64,000 nt of DNA from Nocardioides zeae (lineage in GTDB: Bacteria; Actinomycetota; Actinomycetes; Propionibacteriales; Nocardioidaceae). Within the stretch, counting starts at the first letter, position 1; the number at the start of each line of letters is the position of its first letter. Of this stretch, positions 53,041-60,834 are shown piece after piece. The translations under genes and the position numbers were made by a program. The DNA lies in NCBI RefSeq assembly GCF_030818655.1, contig NZ_JAUTAN010000001.1, positions 930,001 to 994,000 on the forward strand, in the 5' to 3' direction. The notes beneath the pieces were generated by a model. That model had not been told where the DNA came from. It saw only the letters and a program-made list of their open reading frames with translations, and did no database searches.

Positions 53041-53789
53041 GCCCCGCCCCCACCCGCCCCCGGGGGGCGGACGACGACACCCGGCAGCTCTTCCTCGAGC
53101 GGCGCCGTCGCGCGCGCTGGTCGCCGTGGCGCTGGGTCGCGGGCGTCGTCGTCGCCCTCGGGGTCGTCGCCGCCGCCCTGTGGCTCGTCTTCTTCTCGTC
53201 GGTGCTCGCGGTCGACGAGGTCGAGGTCCGGGGCGCCGACGTGCTCGAGGCCGCCGACGTCCGCGCGGCCGCCCGGGTGCCGGAGGGCCGCCCCCTGGCG
53301 CGCGTCGACGTCGCCGGGATCGAGCGCCGCGTCGAGGCGCTCGCCGCGGTGCGGGACGCGACGGTGACGCGTGCCTGGCCGGACGGGATCCGGATCGACG
53401 TCGTGGAGCGGGTCGCCATCGCGGTGGTGGTGCGGGGCACGACCGTGCAGGGCATCGACGCCGACGGCGTCGCCTTCCGCACCTACGAGGAGGCCCCGAC
53501 CGACCTCCCGCTCGTCGAGCTCGGCGAGGACGCCGACACCGAGGCCGTCGTCGAGGCGGCGCGTGTCGTCGCGGCGATGCCGGCCGCCACCGCGGCCCAG
53601 GTGGCCAGCATCGCGGTCACCTCGGTCGACCAGATCGACCTGAGCCTGCGCGACGGGTCGCGCGTGGTGTGGGGGAGCGCCGAGGACTCCGACGCGAAGG
53701 GCGAGGTGCTGTCCGTGCTGCTCGCCCAGGACGACCTGGACGTCGAGGAGTACGACGTCAGCGTCCCGGCACGTCCCACCACGCGCTGA
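53037..53789 (+). CDS. ftsQ: Cell division protein FtsQ
   Basis: Bitopic divisome scaffold of 250 residues. Basic cytoplasmic tail (ERRRRARWSPWRW), one transmembrane helix (VAGVVVALGVVAAALWLVFF, about 34-53), then a POTRA domain (VDEVEVRGADVLEAADVRAA, about 59-78, and RVDVAGIERRVEALAAVRDA) and the FtsQ/DivIB domain. It binds FtsL and partners and links early and late division proteins. ATG 53037 overlaps the murC stop. Confidence 0.93.
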   Translation: MSPAPTRPRGADDDTRQLFLERRRRARWSPWRWVAGVVVALGVVAAALWLVFFSSVLAVDEVEVRGADVLEAADVRAAARVPEGRPLARVDVAGIERRVEALAAVRDATVTRAWPDGIRIDVVERVAIAVVVRGTTVQGIDADGVAFRTYEEAPTDLPLVELGEDADTEAVVEAARVVAAMPAATAAQVASIAVTSVDQIDLSLRDGSRVVWGSAEDSDAKGEVLSVLLAQDDLDVEEYDVSVPARPTTR

Positions 53790-53796
53790 CGCACGA

Positions 53797-53910
53797 TCGC
53801 GACACGCCACGCCGGCGACACGCGGCGTGCCTCCCCGAACGGGACCCGACGAGAACCTACTGTCGTCGGCACGACGAGGTTGACATAACTCTAACCCTCA
53901 GCCTGAGGGT
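53797..53910 (+). promoter_or_regulatory. ftsZ leader: direct repeats, -35-like TTGACA and hairpin
   Basis: The 180-bp gap before ftsZ holds GCGACACGC twice (53797-53825), TTGACA (53880-53885) and the perfect hairpin ACCCTCA-GCC-TGAGGGT (53894-53910), flanked by further complementary bases. AT-rich TGACATAACTCTAACCC stands out here. I recall a similar block before ftsZ in other actinobacteria, so it is probably the ftsZ promoter/leader; no clear -10 was found. Confidence 0.55.
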
Positions 53911-53969
53911 GAAGGTTGAGACCTCGATCCCTGACCCACCACCCCCGAGAACGTGAGAGGCGAGCCGCC

Positions 53970-55190
53970 GTGGCAGCTGCGCAGAACTACCTGGCCGTGA
54001 TCAAGGTCGTCGGCATCGGCGGCGGCGGCGTCAACGCCGTCAACCGGATGATCGAGGTCGGCCTCAAGGGCGTCGAGTTCATCGCGATCAACACCGATGC
54101 CCAGGCGCTGCTCATGAGCGACGCCGACGTGAAGCTCGACATCGGCCGCGAGCTCACCCGCGGCCTCGGCGCGGGGGCCAACCCCGACGTCGGCCAGCAG
54201 GCGGCCGAGGACCACTCCGACGAGATCGAGGAGGTCCTCAAGGGCGCCGACATGGTCTTCGTGACCGCGGGTGAGGGCGGCGGCACCGGCACGGGCGGCG
54301 CGCCCGTGGTGGCCCGCATCGCCCGCTCGCTCGGCGCGCTGACGATCGGTGTCGTGACCCGCCCCTTCATGTTCGAGGGCCGCCGCCGAGCGGGCTCGGC
54401 CGAGGAGGGCATCGCCGCGCTGCGGGAGGAGGTCGACACCCTCATCGTCATCCCCAACGACCGGCTGCTGTCGATCAGCGACCGCAACGTCAGCGTGCTC
54501 GACGCCTTCAAGCAGGCCGACCAGGTGCTGCTCCAGGGTGTCTCCGGCATCACGGACCTCATCACGACCCCCGGCCTCATCAACCTCGACTTCGCCGACG
54601 TGAAGTCCGTGATGGCCAACGCCGGCTCCGCCCTCATGGGCATCGGCTCGGCGCGGGGCGACAACCGCTCCGTGGAGGCGGCCGAGATGGCCGTCTCGTC
54701 GCCGCTGCTCGAGGCCTCCATCGATGGTGCGCACGGCGTGCTGCTGTCGATCTCCGGTGGCTCCGACCTCGGTCTGTTCGAGATCAACGAGGCGGCGGCG
54801 CTCGTCGCCGACGCGGTGCACCCCGAGGCCAACATCATCTTCGGTGCGACGATCGACGACGCGCTCGGCGACGAGGTCCGCGTGACGGTCATCGCCGCCG
54901 GGTTCGACGGCGGCCAGCCGAAGAAGCGCGAAGAGGGCGCCGCCCTCGGCCGGTCCCGCGCGGAGGCGGCCCCGCAGGCGCCGCAGGCCCCGGCCCGCGC
55001 CGAGCAGCGCCAGGCCCCGCCGGTGCCGCAGCAGGCGACGTACGCGCCGGCCCCGCAGCAGCAGCCCCGCCCCCTGCCCCCGCAGCCGCAGGAGCGCCCC
55101 AGCGTCCCCGTGGGTGCGCAGCGCCCGGCGCAGCCCGCGCCGCAGGTCGACTTCGAGGACGACCTGGACGTGCCCGACTTCCTCAAGTGA
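53970..55190 (+). CDS. ftsZ: Cell division GTPase FtsZ
   Basis: Tubulin-like GTPase that builds the Z ring. 406 residues: [15 protein letters not shown] (about 13-27), the tubulin signature [17 protein letters not shown] (about 101-117), FPND-like IPNDRLL, and [11 protein letters not shown] with the T7-loop Asp. A Gln/Pro/Ala-rich linker (about 325-393) follows, ending in the conserved C-terminal peptide [10 protein letters not shown] that binds SepF and other anchors. GTG 53970 is used with GAGAGG upstream. Its own leader is annotated separately. Confidence 0.98.
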   Translation: MAAAQNYLAVIKVVGIGGGGVNAVNRMIEVGLKGVEFIAINTDAQALLMSDADVKLDIGRELTRGLGAGANPDVGQQAAEDHSDEIEEVLKGADMVFVTAGEGGGTGTGGAPVVARIARSLGALTIGVVTRPFMFEGRRRAGSAEEGIAALREEVDTLIVIPNDRLLSISDRNVSVLDAFKQADQVLLQGVSGITDLITTPGLINLDFADVKSVMANAGSALMGIGSARGDNRSVEAAEMAVSSPLLEASIDGAHGVLLSISGGSDLGLFEINEAAALVADAVHPEANIIFGATIDDALGDEVRVTVIAAGFDGGQPKKREEGAALGRSRAEAAPQAPQAPARAEQRQAPPVPQQATYAPAPQQQPRPLPPQPQERPSVPVGAQRPAQPAPQVDFEDDLDVPDFLK

Positions 55191-55221
55191 GGTCGTGCGC
55201 GAGGTCGACGGAGGTACCCCC

Positions 55222-55935
55222 GTGTTCGTGGCACGCACCCGTGTCGAGCGGGTCGAGGTGGCGTTCACCTCGGCCCGCTCGGGCGCGCGTCCGCTGAACC
55301 TGGCGCTCCCGGGCACGCCCCCGGCGGCGGTGGGGGACGTCGAGGCGGACCTCGAGTCCGTACGACGCGCGCTCGGCGCCAGCCGGGTCCAGGGCATGCA
55401 CCAGGTGCACGGGGCCGACGTGGCGCGGGTCGAGGACACGACGCCCGACGGTCCGGCCCCCCGGGTCGATGCGCTCGTCACCGCCACCCCGGGCGTCGCG
55501 CTCGTCGTCCGCGTCGCCGACTGCGTGCCGGTGCTGCTGGCCGACGTCGACGCGGGCGTGGTCGGTGGCGCCCACGCGGGTCGGGAGGGTGTGCGGGCCG
55601 GTGTCGTGCCGGCCGCCGTCGCAGCGCTCCGCGCGGAGGGGGCGCAGGACGTCCGTGCCTGGATCGGGCCGCACGTCTGCGGTCGTTGCTACGAGGTGCC
55701 CGCCGCGATGCGGGACGAGCTCGCCGAGCGGATCCCGGCGGCGGGCGCGACGACCGCCTGGGGCACGCCGTCCCTCGACCTGGGTGCCGCCGTGCGGGTG
55801 CAGCTGGCCGACGCGGGGGTCACCGAGGTCGAGCACCTGGGCCTGTGCACGATGGAGCACGACGACCTGTGGTCCCACCGCCGCGACGGTGCGGCCGCCG
55901 GCCGGCTGGCCGGGATCGTGCAGGTGGTCGCGTGA
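55222..55935 (+). CDS. pgeF: Purine nucleoside phosphorylase / peptidoglycan editing factor, PgeF (YfiH) family
   Basis: A 237-residue copper-oxidase-4/YfiH-family protein; members clip purine nucleosides and, in E. coli, help keep L-Ser out of the peptidoglycan stem. The metal site is visible: His in HQVHGADVARVED, Cys in RVADCVPVLLAD, and His in GGAHAGREGVRAG. I choose GTG 55222, preceded by GGAGG at 6-base spacing; GTG 55195 is the alternative. It lies directly after ftsZ, its usual place, and overlaps the next gene (GTGA). Confidence 0.9.
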   Translation: MFVARTRVERVEVAFTSARSGARPLNLALPGTPPAAVGDVEADLESVRRALGASRVQGMHQVHGADVARVEDTTPDGPAPRVDALVTATPGVALVVRVADCVPVLLADVDAGVVGGAHAGREGVRAGVVPAAVAALRAEGAQDVRAWIGPHVCGRCYEVPAAMRDELAERIPAAGATTAWGTPSLDLGAAVRVQLADAGVTEVEHLGLCTMEHDDLWSHRRDGAAAGRLAGIVQVVA

Positions 55936-56651
55936 GTGCCCGGCGTGCGGAGCTCGCGGCCGGTCTCGACGCGGTGCGTCGCCGGGTCGCCGACGCGGCG
56001 ACGGCGGCCGGGCGCGACGCGGACACCGTGGGCCTCGTCGTCGTGACCAAGTTCTTCCCGGCCTCCGACGTGCGCGACCTCGCCGGCCTCGGGGTCCGCG
56101 ACGTCGGCGAGAACCGCCACCAGGAGGCCGAGGCCAAGGCCGCCGAGTGCGCCGACCTGGACCTGCGCTGGCACTTCATCGGCGGGCTCCAGAGCAACAA
56201 GGCGGCCGCGGTCGCGGCGTACGCCGACGTCGTGGAGTCGCTCGACCGTCCCAAGGTCGTCGGGCCGCTGGCCCGCGGCCGGGCCGCGCGGCTCGACCGG
56301 GGCGACGCCGAGGGGCCGCTCGACTGCCTCGTGCAGGTGAGCCTCGACGACCCCGGGGCCGACCACCGGGCGGGGTGCCCGCCCGAGGGCCTGGCGGCGC
56401 TGTGCGAGCGCGTGGCGGTCGAGGAGCACCTCCGCCTCGCGGGGCTGATGGCGGTCGCGCCGCTCGGCGAGGAGCCGGCGGCGGCCTTCGACCGCCTGGC
56501 CGCGTACGCCGCCCGCGTGCGGGCCGACCACCCGGACGCGACGACGCTGTCGGCCGGGATGAGCGGCGACCTCGAGGAGGCCGTCGCAGCAGGAGCGACA
56601 CACGTGCGTGTCGGTAGCGCGGTCCTCGGGGCGCGGCCTCGTGTCCAGTAA
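55932..56651 (+). CDS. PLP homeostasis protein, YggS/PROSC family
   Basis: A 239-residue PLP-binding TIM-barrel protein without a known reaction, involved in vitamin B6 balance. The PLP Lys is in VVVTKFFPAS (about residue 38). Other family blocks are VGENRHQEAEAK, WHFIGGLQSNK and LSAGMSGDLEEAVAAGATHV with VRVGSAVLG. It follows pgeF with a GTGA overlap and precedes sepF, the conserved order in Gram-positives. Confidence 0.94.
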   Translation: MSARRAELAAGLDAVRRRVADAATAAGRDADTVGLVVVTKFFPASDVRDLAGLGVRDVGENRHQEAEAKAAECADLDLRWHFIGGLQSNKAAAVAAYADVVESLDRPKVVGPLARGRAARLDRGDAEGPLDCLVQVSLDDPGADHRAGCPPEGLAALCERVAVEEHLRLAGLMAVAPLGEEPAAAFDRLAAYAARVRADHPDATTLSAGMSGDLEEAVAAGATHVRVGSAVLGARPRVQ

Positions 56652-56708
56652 TGTCCGAATCGACCGGTGTCACCCGTGGCGACACCCAGAACACCTGAGG
56701 AAGTCAGT

Positions 56709-57227
56709 ATGAGCGGCGCCATGCGCAAGATCGGTGAGTACCTCGGTCTGGTCGAGGACCCCGGGTACGACGAGTACGACGAGCTCGACGACCGGGCCGA
56801 CGACCGCGAGGAGGTGCGCGAGGAGCGCCCCGTGCGCCGGCGGACCCCCGAACCCGTCGCGCAGCCGGCCGCGCCCGTCGCCGACCTGGCCGAGCGTCGG
56901 CGCGTGCAGGTCGCGCCCGTGCCGGCCCCGGCGCCGTCCGCGGTCGAGCTGTCGAAGATCGTGACGCTCCACCCGCGCACCTACAACGAGGCGCGCGCGG
57001 TGGGGGAGAACTACCGCGAGGGCGTCCCGGTCATCATGAACCTGGGCGACATGGACGACGCCGACGCCAAGCGTCTCGTCGACTTCGCCGCCGGCCTCAT
57101 CTTCGCCACGCGCGGCGACATCGAGCGCGTCACCAGCAAGGTCTTCCTCCTGTCCCCGCCCAACGTGACGGTCGCCGCCGAGGAGAAGCAGCGGATCGCC
57201 ACGAACGGCTTCTTCAACCAGAGCTGA
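56709..57227 (+). CDS. sepF: Cell division protein SepF
   Basis: Membrane-associated FtsZ anchor of 172 residues. An N-terminal amphipathic segment ([14 protein letters not shown]) would bind the membrane. An acidic, then Pro-rich linker leads to the SepF core ([61 protein letters not shown]). The core dimerises and binds the FtsZ C-terminal peptide. The start is ATG 56709 with CTGAGGAAG about 8 bases upstream. Confidence 0.96.
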   Translation: MSGAMRKIGEYLGLVEDPGYDEYDELDDRADDREEVREERPVRRRTPEPVAQPAAPVADLAERRRVQVAPVPAPAPSAVELSKIVTLHPRTYNEARAVGENYREGVPVIMNLGDMDDADAKRLVDFAAGLIFATRGDIERVTSKVFLLSPPNVTVAAEEKQRIATNGFFNQS

Positions 57228-57236
57228 CGGGTCGTC

Positions 57237-57539
57237 TTGGCACTCAACGTCATCGGGCAGGTCGTGCACGCGGTCCTGTTCGTCTTCATCGCGATGATGT
57301 GGATCCGGTTCGTGGTGGACTGGGTCCAGGTCTTCGCCCGCTCGTGGGAGCCCCGCGGTCCGCTGCTGGTGGTCCTCGAGGTCGTGTACTCGACGACGGA
57401 CCCGCCGATCAAGGCCCTGCGCAAGGTGATCCCGCCGCTGCGCCTGGGCAGCGTCTCGCTCGACCTCAGCTTCCTCATCGTGCTGGTGGGGTGCTTCCTG
57501 CTCCTCGAGGTCAACCGGCAGACCCTGCTCGCGGCGTGA
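57237..57539 (+). CDS. YggT-family membrane protein
   Basis: A 100-residue integral membrane protein with two hydrophobic segments (VVHAVLFVFIAMMWIRFVVD, about 9-28, and LSFLIVLVGCFLLLEV, about 77-92) and the YggT phrase TDPPIKALRKVIPPLRLG between them. Function is unknown; linked by position with division genes. The start appears to be TTG 57237, only 9 bases after the sepF stop, a weaker start than its neighbours. Confidence 0.88.
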   Translation: MALNVIGQVVHAVLFVFIAMMWIRFVVDWVQVFARSWEPRGPLLVVLEVVYSTTDPPIKALRKVIPPLRLGSVSLDLSFLIVLVGCFLLLEVNRQTLLAA

Positions 57540-57670
57540 GCGCCGACGGGTCCGGCGGGTACCGTGGGTCCCGAGAGCCGCGTGAGGCGCTAGTGTTGCG
57601 GCGACTTCACGAACCTGACTGATGCAACTGACTCTGTTTCTGCTAGCCGACGAGATGAATGGGTGTGGTC

Positions 57671-58444
57671 ATGCCACTGACGCCTGAGGACGTGAGCAAC
57701 AAGCGCTTCACTCCTGTCCGGCTCCGCGAGGGCTACGACATGGGTGAGGTCGACCAGTTCCTCGACGAGGTGGAGGCCGAGCTCGCCCGCCTGACGAGGG
57801 AGAACGAGGACCTCCGCGCGAAGCTCGCGGCGGCCCAGTCGAGCGCCTCGTCCGCGCCGGCGCCGGTCTTCGAGAAGGCGCCGGAGCCCGCTCCGGTCGC
57901 CGCGCCGACCCCGGCCCCCGCGCCGGTCGTGCAGGCCGCTCCGGCCGTGCCCGCCGCCGCCCCCGCGGGTGGCGTCGAGACGATCCGCGTCGAGACCGTG
58001 CCGCAGGCGTCCAACGCCGCGGCGCGCCTCCTCGAGATCGCGACGCGCAACGCCGACGAGCTCGTCGACGACGCCAAGAACGAGGCCGACCGGATCATCG
58101 GCGAGGCCCGCACGAAGGCGGAGCGCCTCGAGTCCGAGGCCAAGGGCAAGTCCGACCGCCTCGAGGCCGACGCCCGCAAGCGCTCCGAGATGCTCGACGT
58201 CGAGACGGCCGAGCGCCGCCAGCAGATGTTCGGCGAGCTCGAGCGCGAGCGCGACAAGCTCAACGGCGAGGTCGACCGGCTCCGGTCGTTCGAGCGGGAG
58301 TACCGGTCGCGCCTCAAGACCTACTTCACGCAGCAGCTCGAGGCCCTCGGTGGTGCGCAGGAGTCGCAGCCCGTCTCCGACGTGCCCTCGTCGGCGGCCG
58401 CGCCGAAGCGCCTCCGCTCGATCCTCGGCGACGACGAGGCCTGA
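57671..58444 (+). CDS. divIVA: DivIVA/Wag31 polar growth protein
   Basis: Coiled-coil scaffold that marks curved membrane at the poles and guides polar wall growth. The 257 residues start with the conserved PLTPEDVSNKRFTPVRLRE and GYDMGEVDQFLDEVE (membrane-binding domain, about 1-40). A Pro/Ala/Val-rich linker (about 65-110) and a long Glu/Arg/Lys coiled coil (about 115-225) follow. The end is RLRSILGDDEA. The family start is ATG 57671; ATG 57659 would add four residues. A strong terminator follows. Confidence 0.96.
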   Translation: MPLTPEDVSNKRFTPVRLREGYDMGEVDQFLDEVEAELARLTRENEDLRAKLAAAQSSASSAPAPVFEKAPEPAPVAAPTPAPAPVVQAAPAVPAAAPAGGVETIRVETVPQASNAAARLLEIATRNADELVDDAKNEADRIIGEARTKAERLESEAKGKSDRLEADARKRSEMLDVETAERRQQMFGELERERDKLNGEVDRLRSFEREYRSRLKTYFTQQLEALGGAQESQPVSDVPSSAAAPKRLRSILGDDEA

Positions 58445-58461
58445 GTCCCGCACACGCGCGC

Positions 58462-58497
58462 ACGACGCCCCGCGACCGACCGGTCGCGGGGCGTCGT
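58462..58497 (+). terminator. Intrinsic terminator after divIVA (end of dcw cluster)
   Basis: A 16-bp perfect stem ACGACGCCCCGCGACC (58462-58477) / GGTCGCGGGGCGTCGT (58482-58497) with loop GACC, about 18 bases after the divIVA stop. It marks the end of the dcw transcription block. Confidence 0.9.
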
Positions 58498-58548
58498 CGT
58501 GTCTGCGGCCGAGTCGTTCGCCGGGCCGCTGGTGGGCGGCCCCTCGGC

Positions 58549-58674
58549 GGAAAACGCGGACCGGTGGGGGAGGGCGGGCAAGAAAACGCGGACCGGCCCG
58601 GGGCGAGCACCGGCGTGTCGCGGGCTCGGGTCCGCGTTCTCTTTCGGAGGCCCCGGGGCCTGTCCGCGTTTTCC
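58549..58674. repeat. Dispersed intergenic repeat, copy B (complete nested inverted arms)
   Basis: Outer arms GGAAAACGCGGACCGG (58549-58564) and TGTCCGCGTTTTCC (58661-58674). Inner arms AAGAAAACGCGGACCGG (58580-58596) and GGTCCGCGTTCTCTTT (58629-58644). The core is GGCGTGTCGCG (58612-58622), inverted relative to copy A at 5710. Together with the divIVA terminator it fills the 322-bp gap before the next gene. Confidence 0.8.
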
Positions 58675-58766
58675 TGCCCGGACAGCTCCTTGAGCGGGCC
58701 GCGACCGACGGCTAGGGTCCCCACACCTCGGGGGCGGTGCGCCCGCGACGAACGAGAGGGTTCGTG

Positions 58767-59156
58767 ATGGCGGAAGCGGTCGTGGGCGAGGAGCCCTGGA
58801 CGCCGGCGGAGGTCGACCAGGTGATCGCCGAGCTGGAGGCCCAGCAGTCCGAGCTGGCCTCCCAGGTGGCGGCCCAGGAGCGGGAGCTGGCCGGGCTCTT
58901 CCGCGACGGCGGCGACGGTGCCGGTCCGGACGCCGCGGACCTCGGTACGGCGACGTTCGAGCGCGACCACGAGCTGACCCTCGTGTCGGGCGAGCGCGAC
59001 GCCCTGGCCCAGATCGGACGGGCGCTGGCCCGGGCCCGCGACGGCAAGCTGGGGCTCTGCGAGGGCTGCGGCCAGGCCATCCCCAAGATGCGCGTGGTCG
59101 CCTTCCCGCGTGCCACACTGTGCGTGTCATGCAAGCAGCGCGAGGAACGTCGCTGA
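58767..59156 (+). CDS. TraR/DksA-type zinc-finger protein
   Basis: A 129-residue protein with an N-terminal coiled coil (VDQVIAELEAQQSELASQVA) and a C-terminal DksA/TraR zinc finger: CEGCG (about 98-102) and CVSCKQREE (about 119-127), four cysteines in all. DksA-like proteins enter the RNA polymerase secondary channel, but the acidic DxxDxA coiled-coil tip is not evident, so the regulatory role is uncertain. The start is ATG 58767; GTG 58764 is possible. Overlaps lspA by 28 bases. Confidence 0.88.
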   Translation: MAEAVVGEEPWTPAEVDQVIAELEAQQSELASQVAAQERELAGLFRDGGDGAGPDAADLGTATFERDHELTLVSGERDALAQIGRALARARDGKLGLCEGCGQAIPKMRVVAFPRATLCVSCKQREERR

Positions 59157-59755
59157 GCTCCGGCTCGGGCGACCACGAGAGCCGTCCCGGTCCCGACGAC
59201 GCCCCCTCCGGAGGCGCTGTCCGACGCTCCCGACGGCGGGTGTGGCCCGTGTTCGCGGTGGTCGCGCTGGCGGCGTACCTGGTCGACCTCACCACCAAGC
59301 AGCTCGCGCTCACGCACCTGCAGGAGGCGGACGGCTCCCGCCCGCGGGTCGACCTGGTCGGGGACCTGCTCGGCCTGCAGCTCGCCTTCAACCCCGGCGC
59401 GGCGTTCAGCCTCGGCGAGGACTTCACGGTCGTGATCTCCTGCGTCGCCATCGTGGCGACGGTGGCGGTGCTCGCCGTCAGCGTCCGGCTGCGGAGCCCG
59501 CTGTGGGCGGTCGCGCTCGGCATCCTGCTCGCCGGCATCACCGGCAACCTGACCGACCGGTTGTTCCGCGACCCGGGCCCGTTCCACGGCCACGTGGTCG
59601 ACATGGTCGAGCTGCCGAACTTCCCGATCTTCAACGTCGCCGACATGTGCATCAACATCGCGGCGGTGCTCATCGTCGTGCAGGCGTTCCGCGGCGTACG
59701 CGTGGACGGCAGCCGCGTCGAGGAGCAGGAGCAGGCCGCGGAGCGCGACGCGTGA
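59129..59755 (+). CDS. lspA: Lipoprotein signal peptidase II LspA
   Basis: Aspartic membrane protease that removes lipoprotein signal peptides. 208 residues with a longer than usual hydrophilic N-terminus (about 38 residues) and four membrane helices. The family blocks are YLVDLTTKQLAL, FNPGAAFSLG, and the two catalytic Asp motifs ITGNLTDRLFR and FNVADMCINIA. The start is ATG 59129 inside the end of the upstream zinc-finger gene. Its stop overlaps rluD as GTGA. Confidence 0.95.
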   Translation: MQAARGTSLSSGSGDHESRPGPDDAPSGGAVRRSRRRVWPVFAVVALAAYLVDLTTKQLALTHLQEADGSRPRVDLVGDLLGLQLAFNPGAAFSLGEDFTVVISCVAIVATVAVLAVSVRLRSPLWAVALGILLAGITGNLTDRLFRDPGPFHGHVVDMVELPNFPIFNVADMCINIAAVLIVVQAFRGVRVDGSRVEEQEQAAERDA

Positions 59756-60684
59756 GCGGCGACCGCCGCGTCGTCCTCGTGCCCGAGGGCATGGCCGGCG
59801 AGCGGGTCGACGCCGCCATGGCGCGGATGTTCGGCTTCAGCCGCAGCCGGTCCGCCGAGCTGATCGCCGAGGGGCACGTGGTGCTCGACGGCACGCCCGT
59901 CGCCAAGTCCGAGCGCGTGCGGGCCGGGGCGATGCTCGAGGTCGAGATCCCCGTGGTCGTCGACCCGCTCGCGGTCGTCCCCGAGATCGTCGAGGGGATC
60001 GGGATCATCCACGACGACGACGACATCGTCGTGATCGACAAGCCGGTCGGCGTCGCGGTGCACCCGTCGCCGGGCTGGCGCGGTCCGACGGTCGTCGGCC
60101 ACCTCGCGGGTGCCGGCTTCCGCATCGCCACGTCCGGCGCCTCGGAGCGCCAGGGCATCGTGCAGCGGCTCGACGTGGGCACCTCCGGCGTCATGGTGAT
60201 CTGCAAGTCGGAGTCGGCCTACTCGATCCTCAAGAACGCCTTCCGGCGGCGCGAGATCGAGAAGGTCTACCACGCGCTCGTGCAGGGCCACCCCGACCCG
60301 CACACGGGCACGGTCGACGCCCCGATCGGGCGCCACCCGCGCTCCGACTGGAAGTTCGCCGTGATGTCGGACGGTCGTGCGAGCGTCACGCACTACGCGA
60401 CGCTCGAGGCGCACCGGTTCGCCAGCCTGCTGGAGATCCACCTCGAGACGGGGCGCACCCACCAGATCCGCGTGCACATGTCGGCCCTCAAGCACCCCTG
60501 CGTCGGCGACCTGACGTACGGCGCGGACCCGACCCTCGCGCGCCGCGTCGGCCTGGAGCGCCAGTGGCTGCACGCCGTGCGGCTGGGGTTCGTGCACCCG
60601 GGCACGGGCGAGCCGGTGTCGTACGAGTCCCCGTACCCCGACGACCTCGCGAACGCCCTCGAGGTCGTCCGCGACGCCCACTGA
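59752..60684 (+). CDS. Ribosomal large-subunit pseudouridine synthase, RluD family
   Basis: Isomerises specific uridines in 23S rRNA (RluA/C/D superfamily). 310 residues: N-terminal S4 RNA-binding domain (SRSRSAELIAEGHVVLDG, about 28-45), then the catalytic domain with IVQRLDVGTSGVMV, where the Asp is the nucleophile (about residue 141). GRTHQIRVHM and the closing HAVRLGFVHP follow. GTG 59752 is coupled to the lspA stop. The lspA-rluD-dnaE order is common in actinobacteria. Confidence 0.94.
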   Translation: MSGDRRVVLVPEGMAGERVDAAMARMFGFSRSRSAELIAEGHVVLDGTPVAKSERVRAGAMLEVEIPVVVDPLAVVPEIVEGIGIIHDDDDIVVIDKPVGVAVHPSPGWRGPTVVGHLAGAGFRIATSGASERQGIVQRLDVGTSGVMVICKSESAYSILKNAFRRREIEKVYHALVQGHPDPHTGTVDAPIGRHPRSDWKFAVMSDGRASVTHYATLEAHRFASLLEIHLETGRTHQIRVHMSALKHPCVGDLTYGADPTLARRVGLERQWLHAVRLGFVHPGTGEPVSYESPYPDDLANALEVVRDAH

Positions 60685-60834
60685 GGCCTCGTCCCCAGGG
60701 GTGGCGTCGTCACGTCAGGACTGTCGGCGGAGGGTGCCATCCTCGGCGTCGGTGGTCACGTAGTCTGACGTCCTTCCCCGTGGCTCCCGCTCGTCCCCGT
60801 CCGCCCTCGTCCGCCTAGGAGCGCGCTGACCCTC

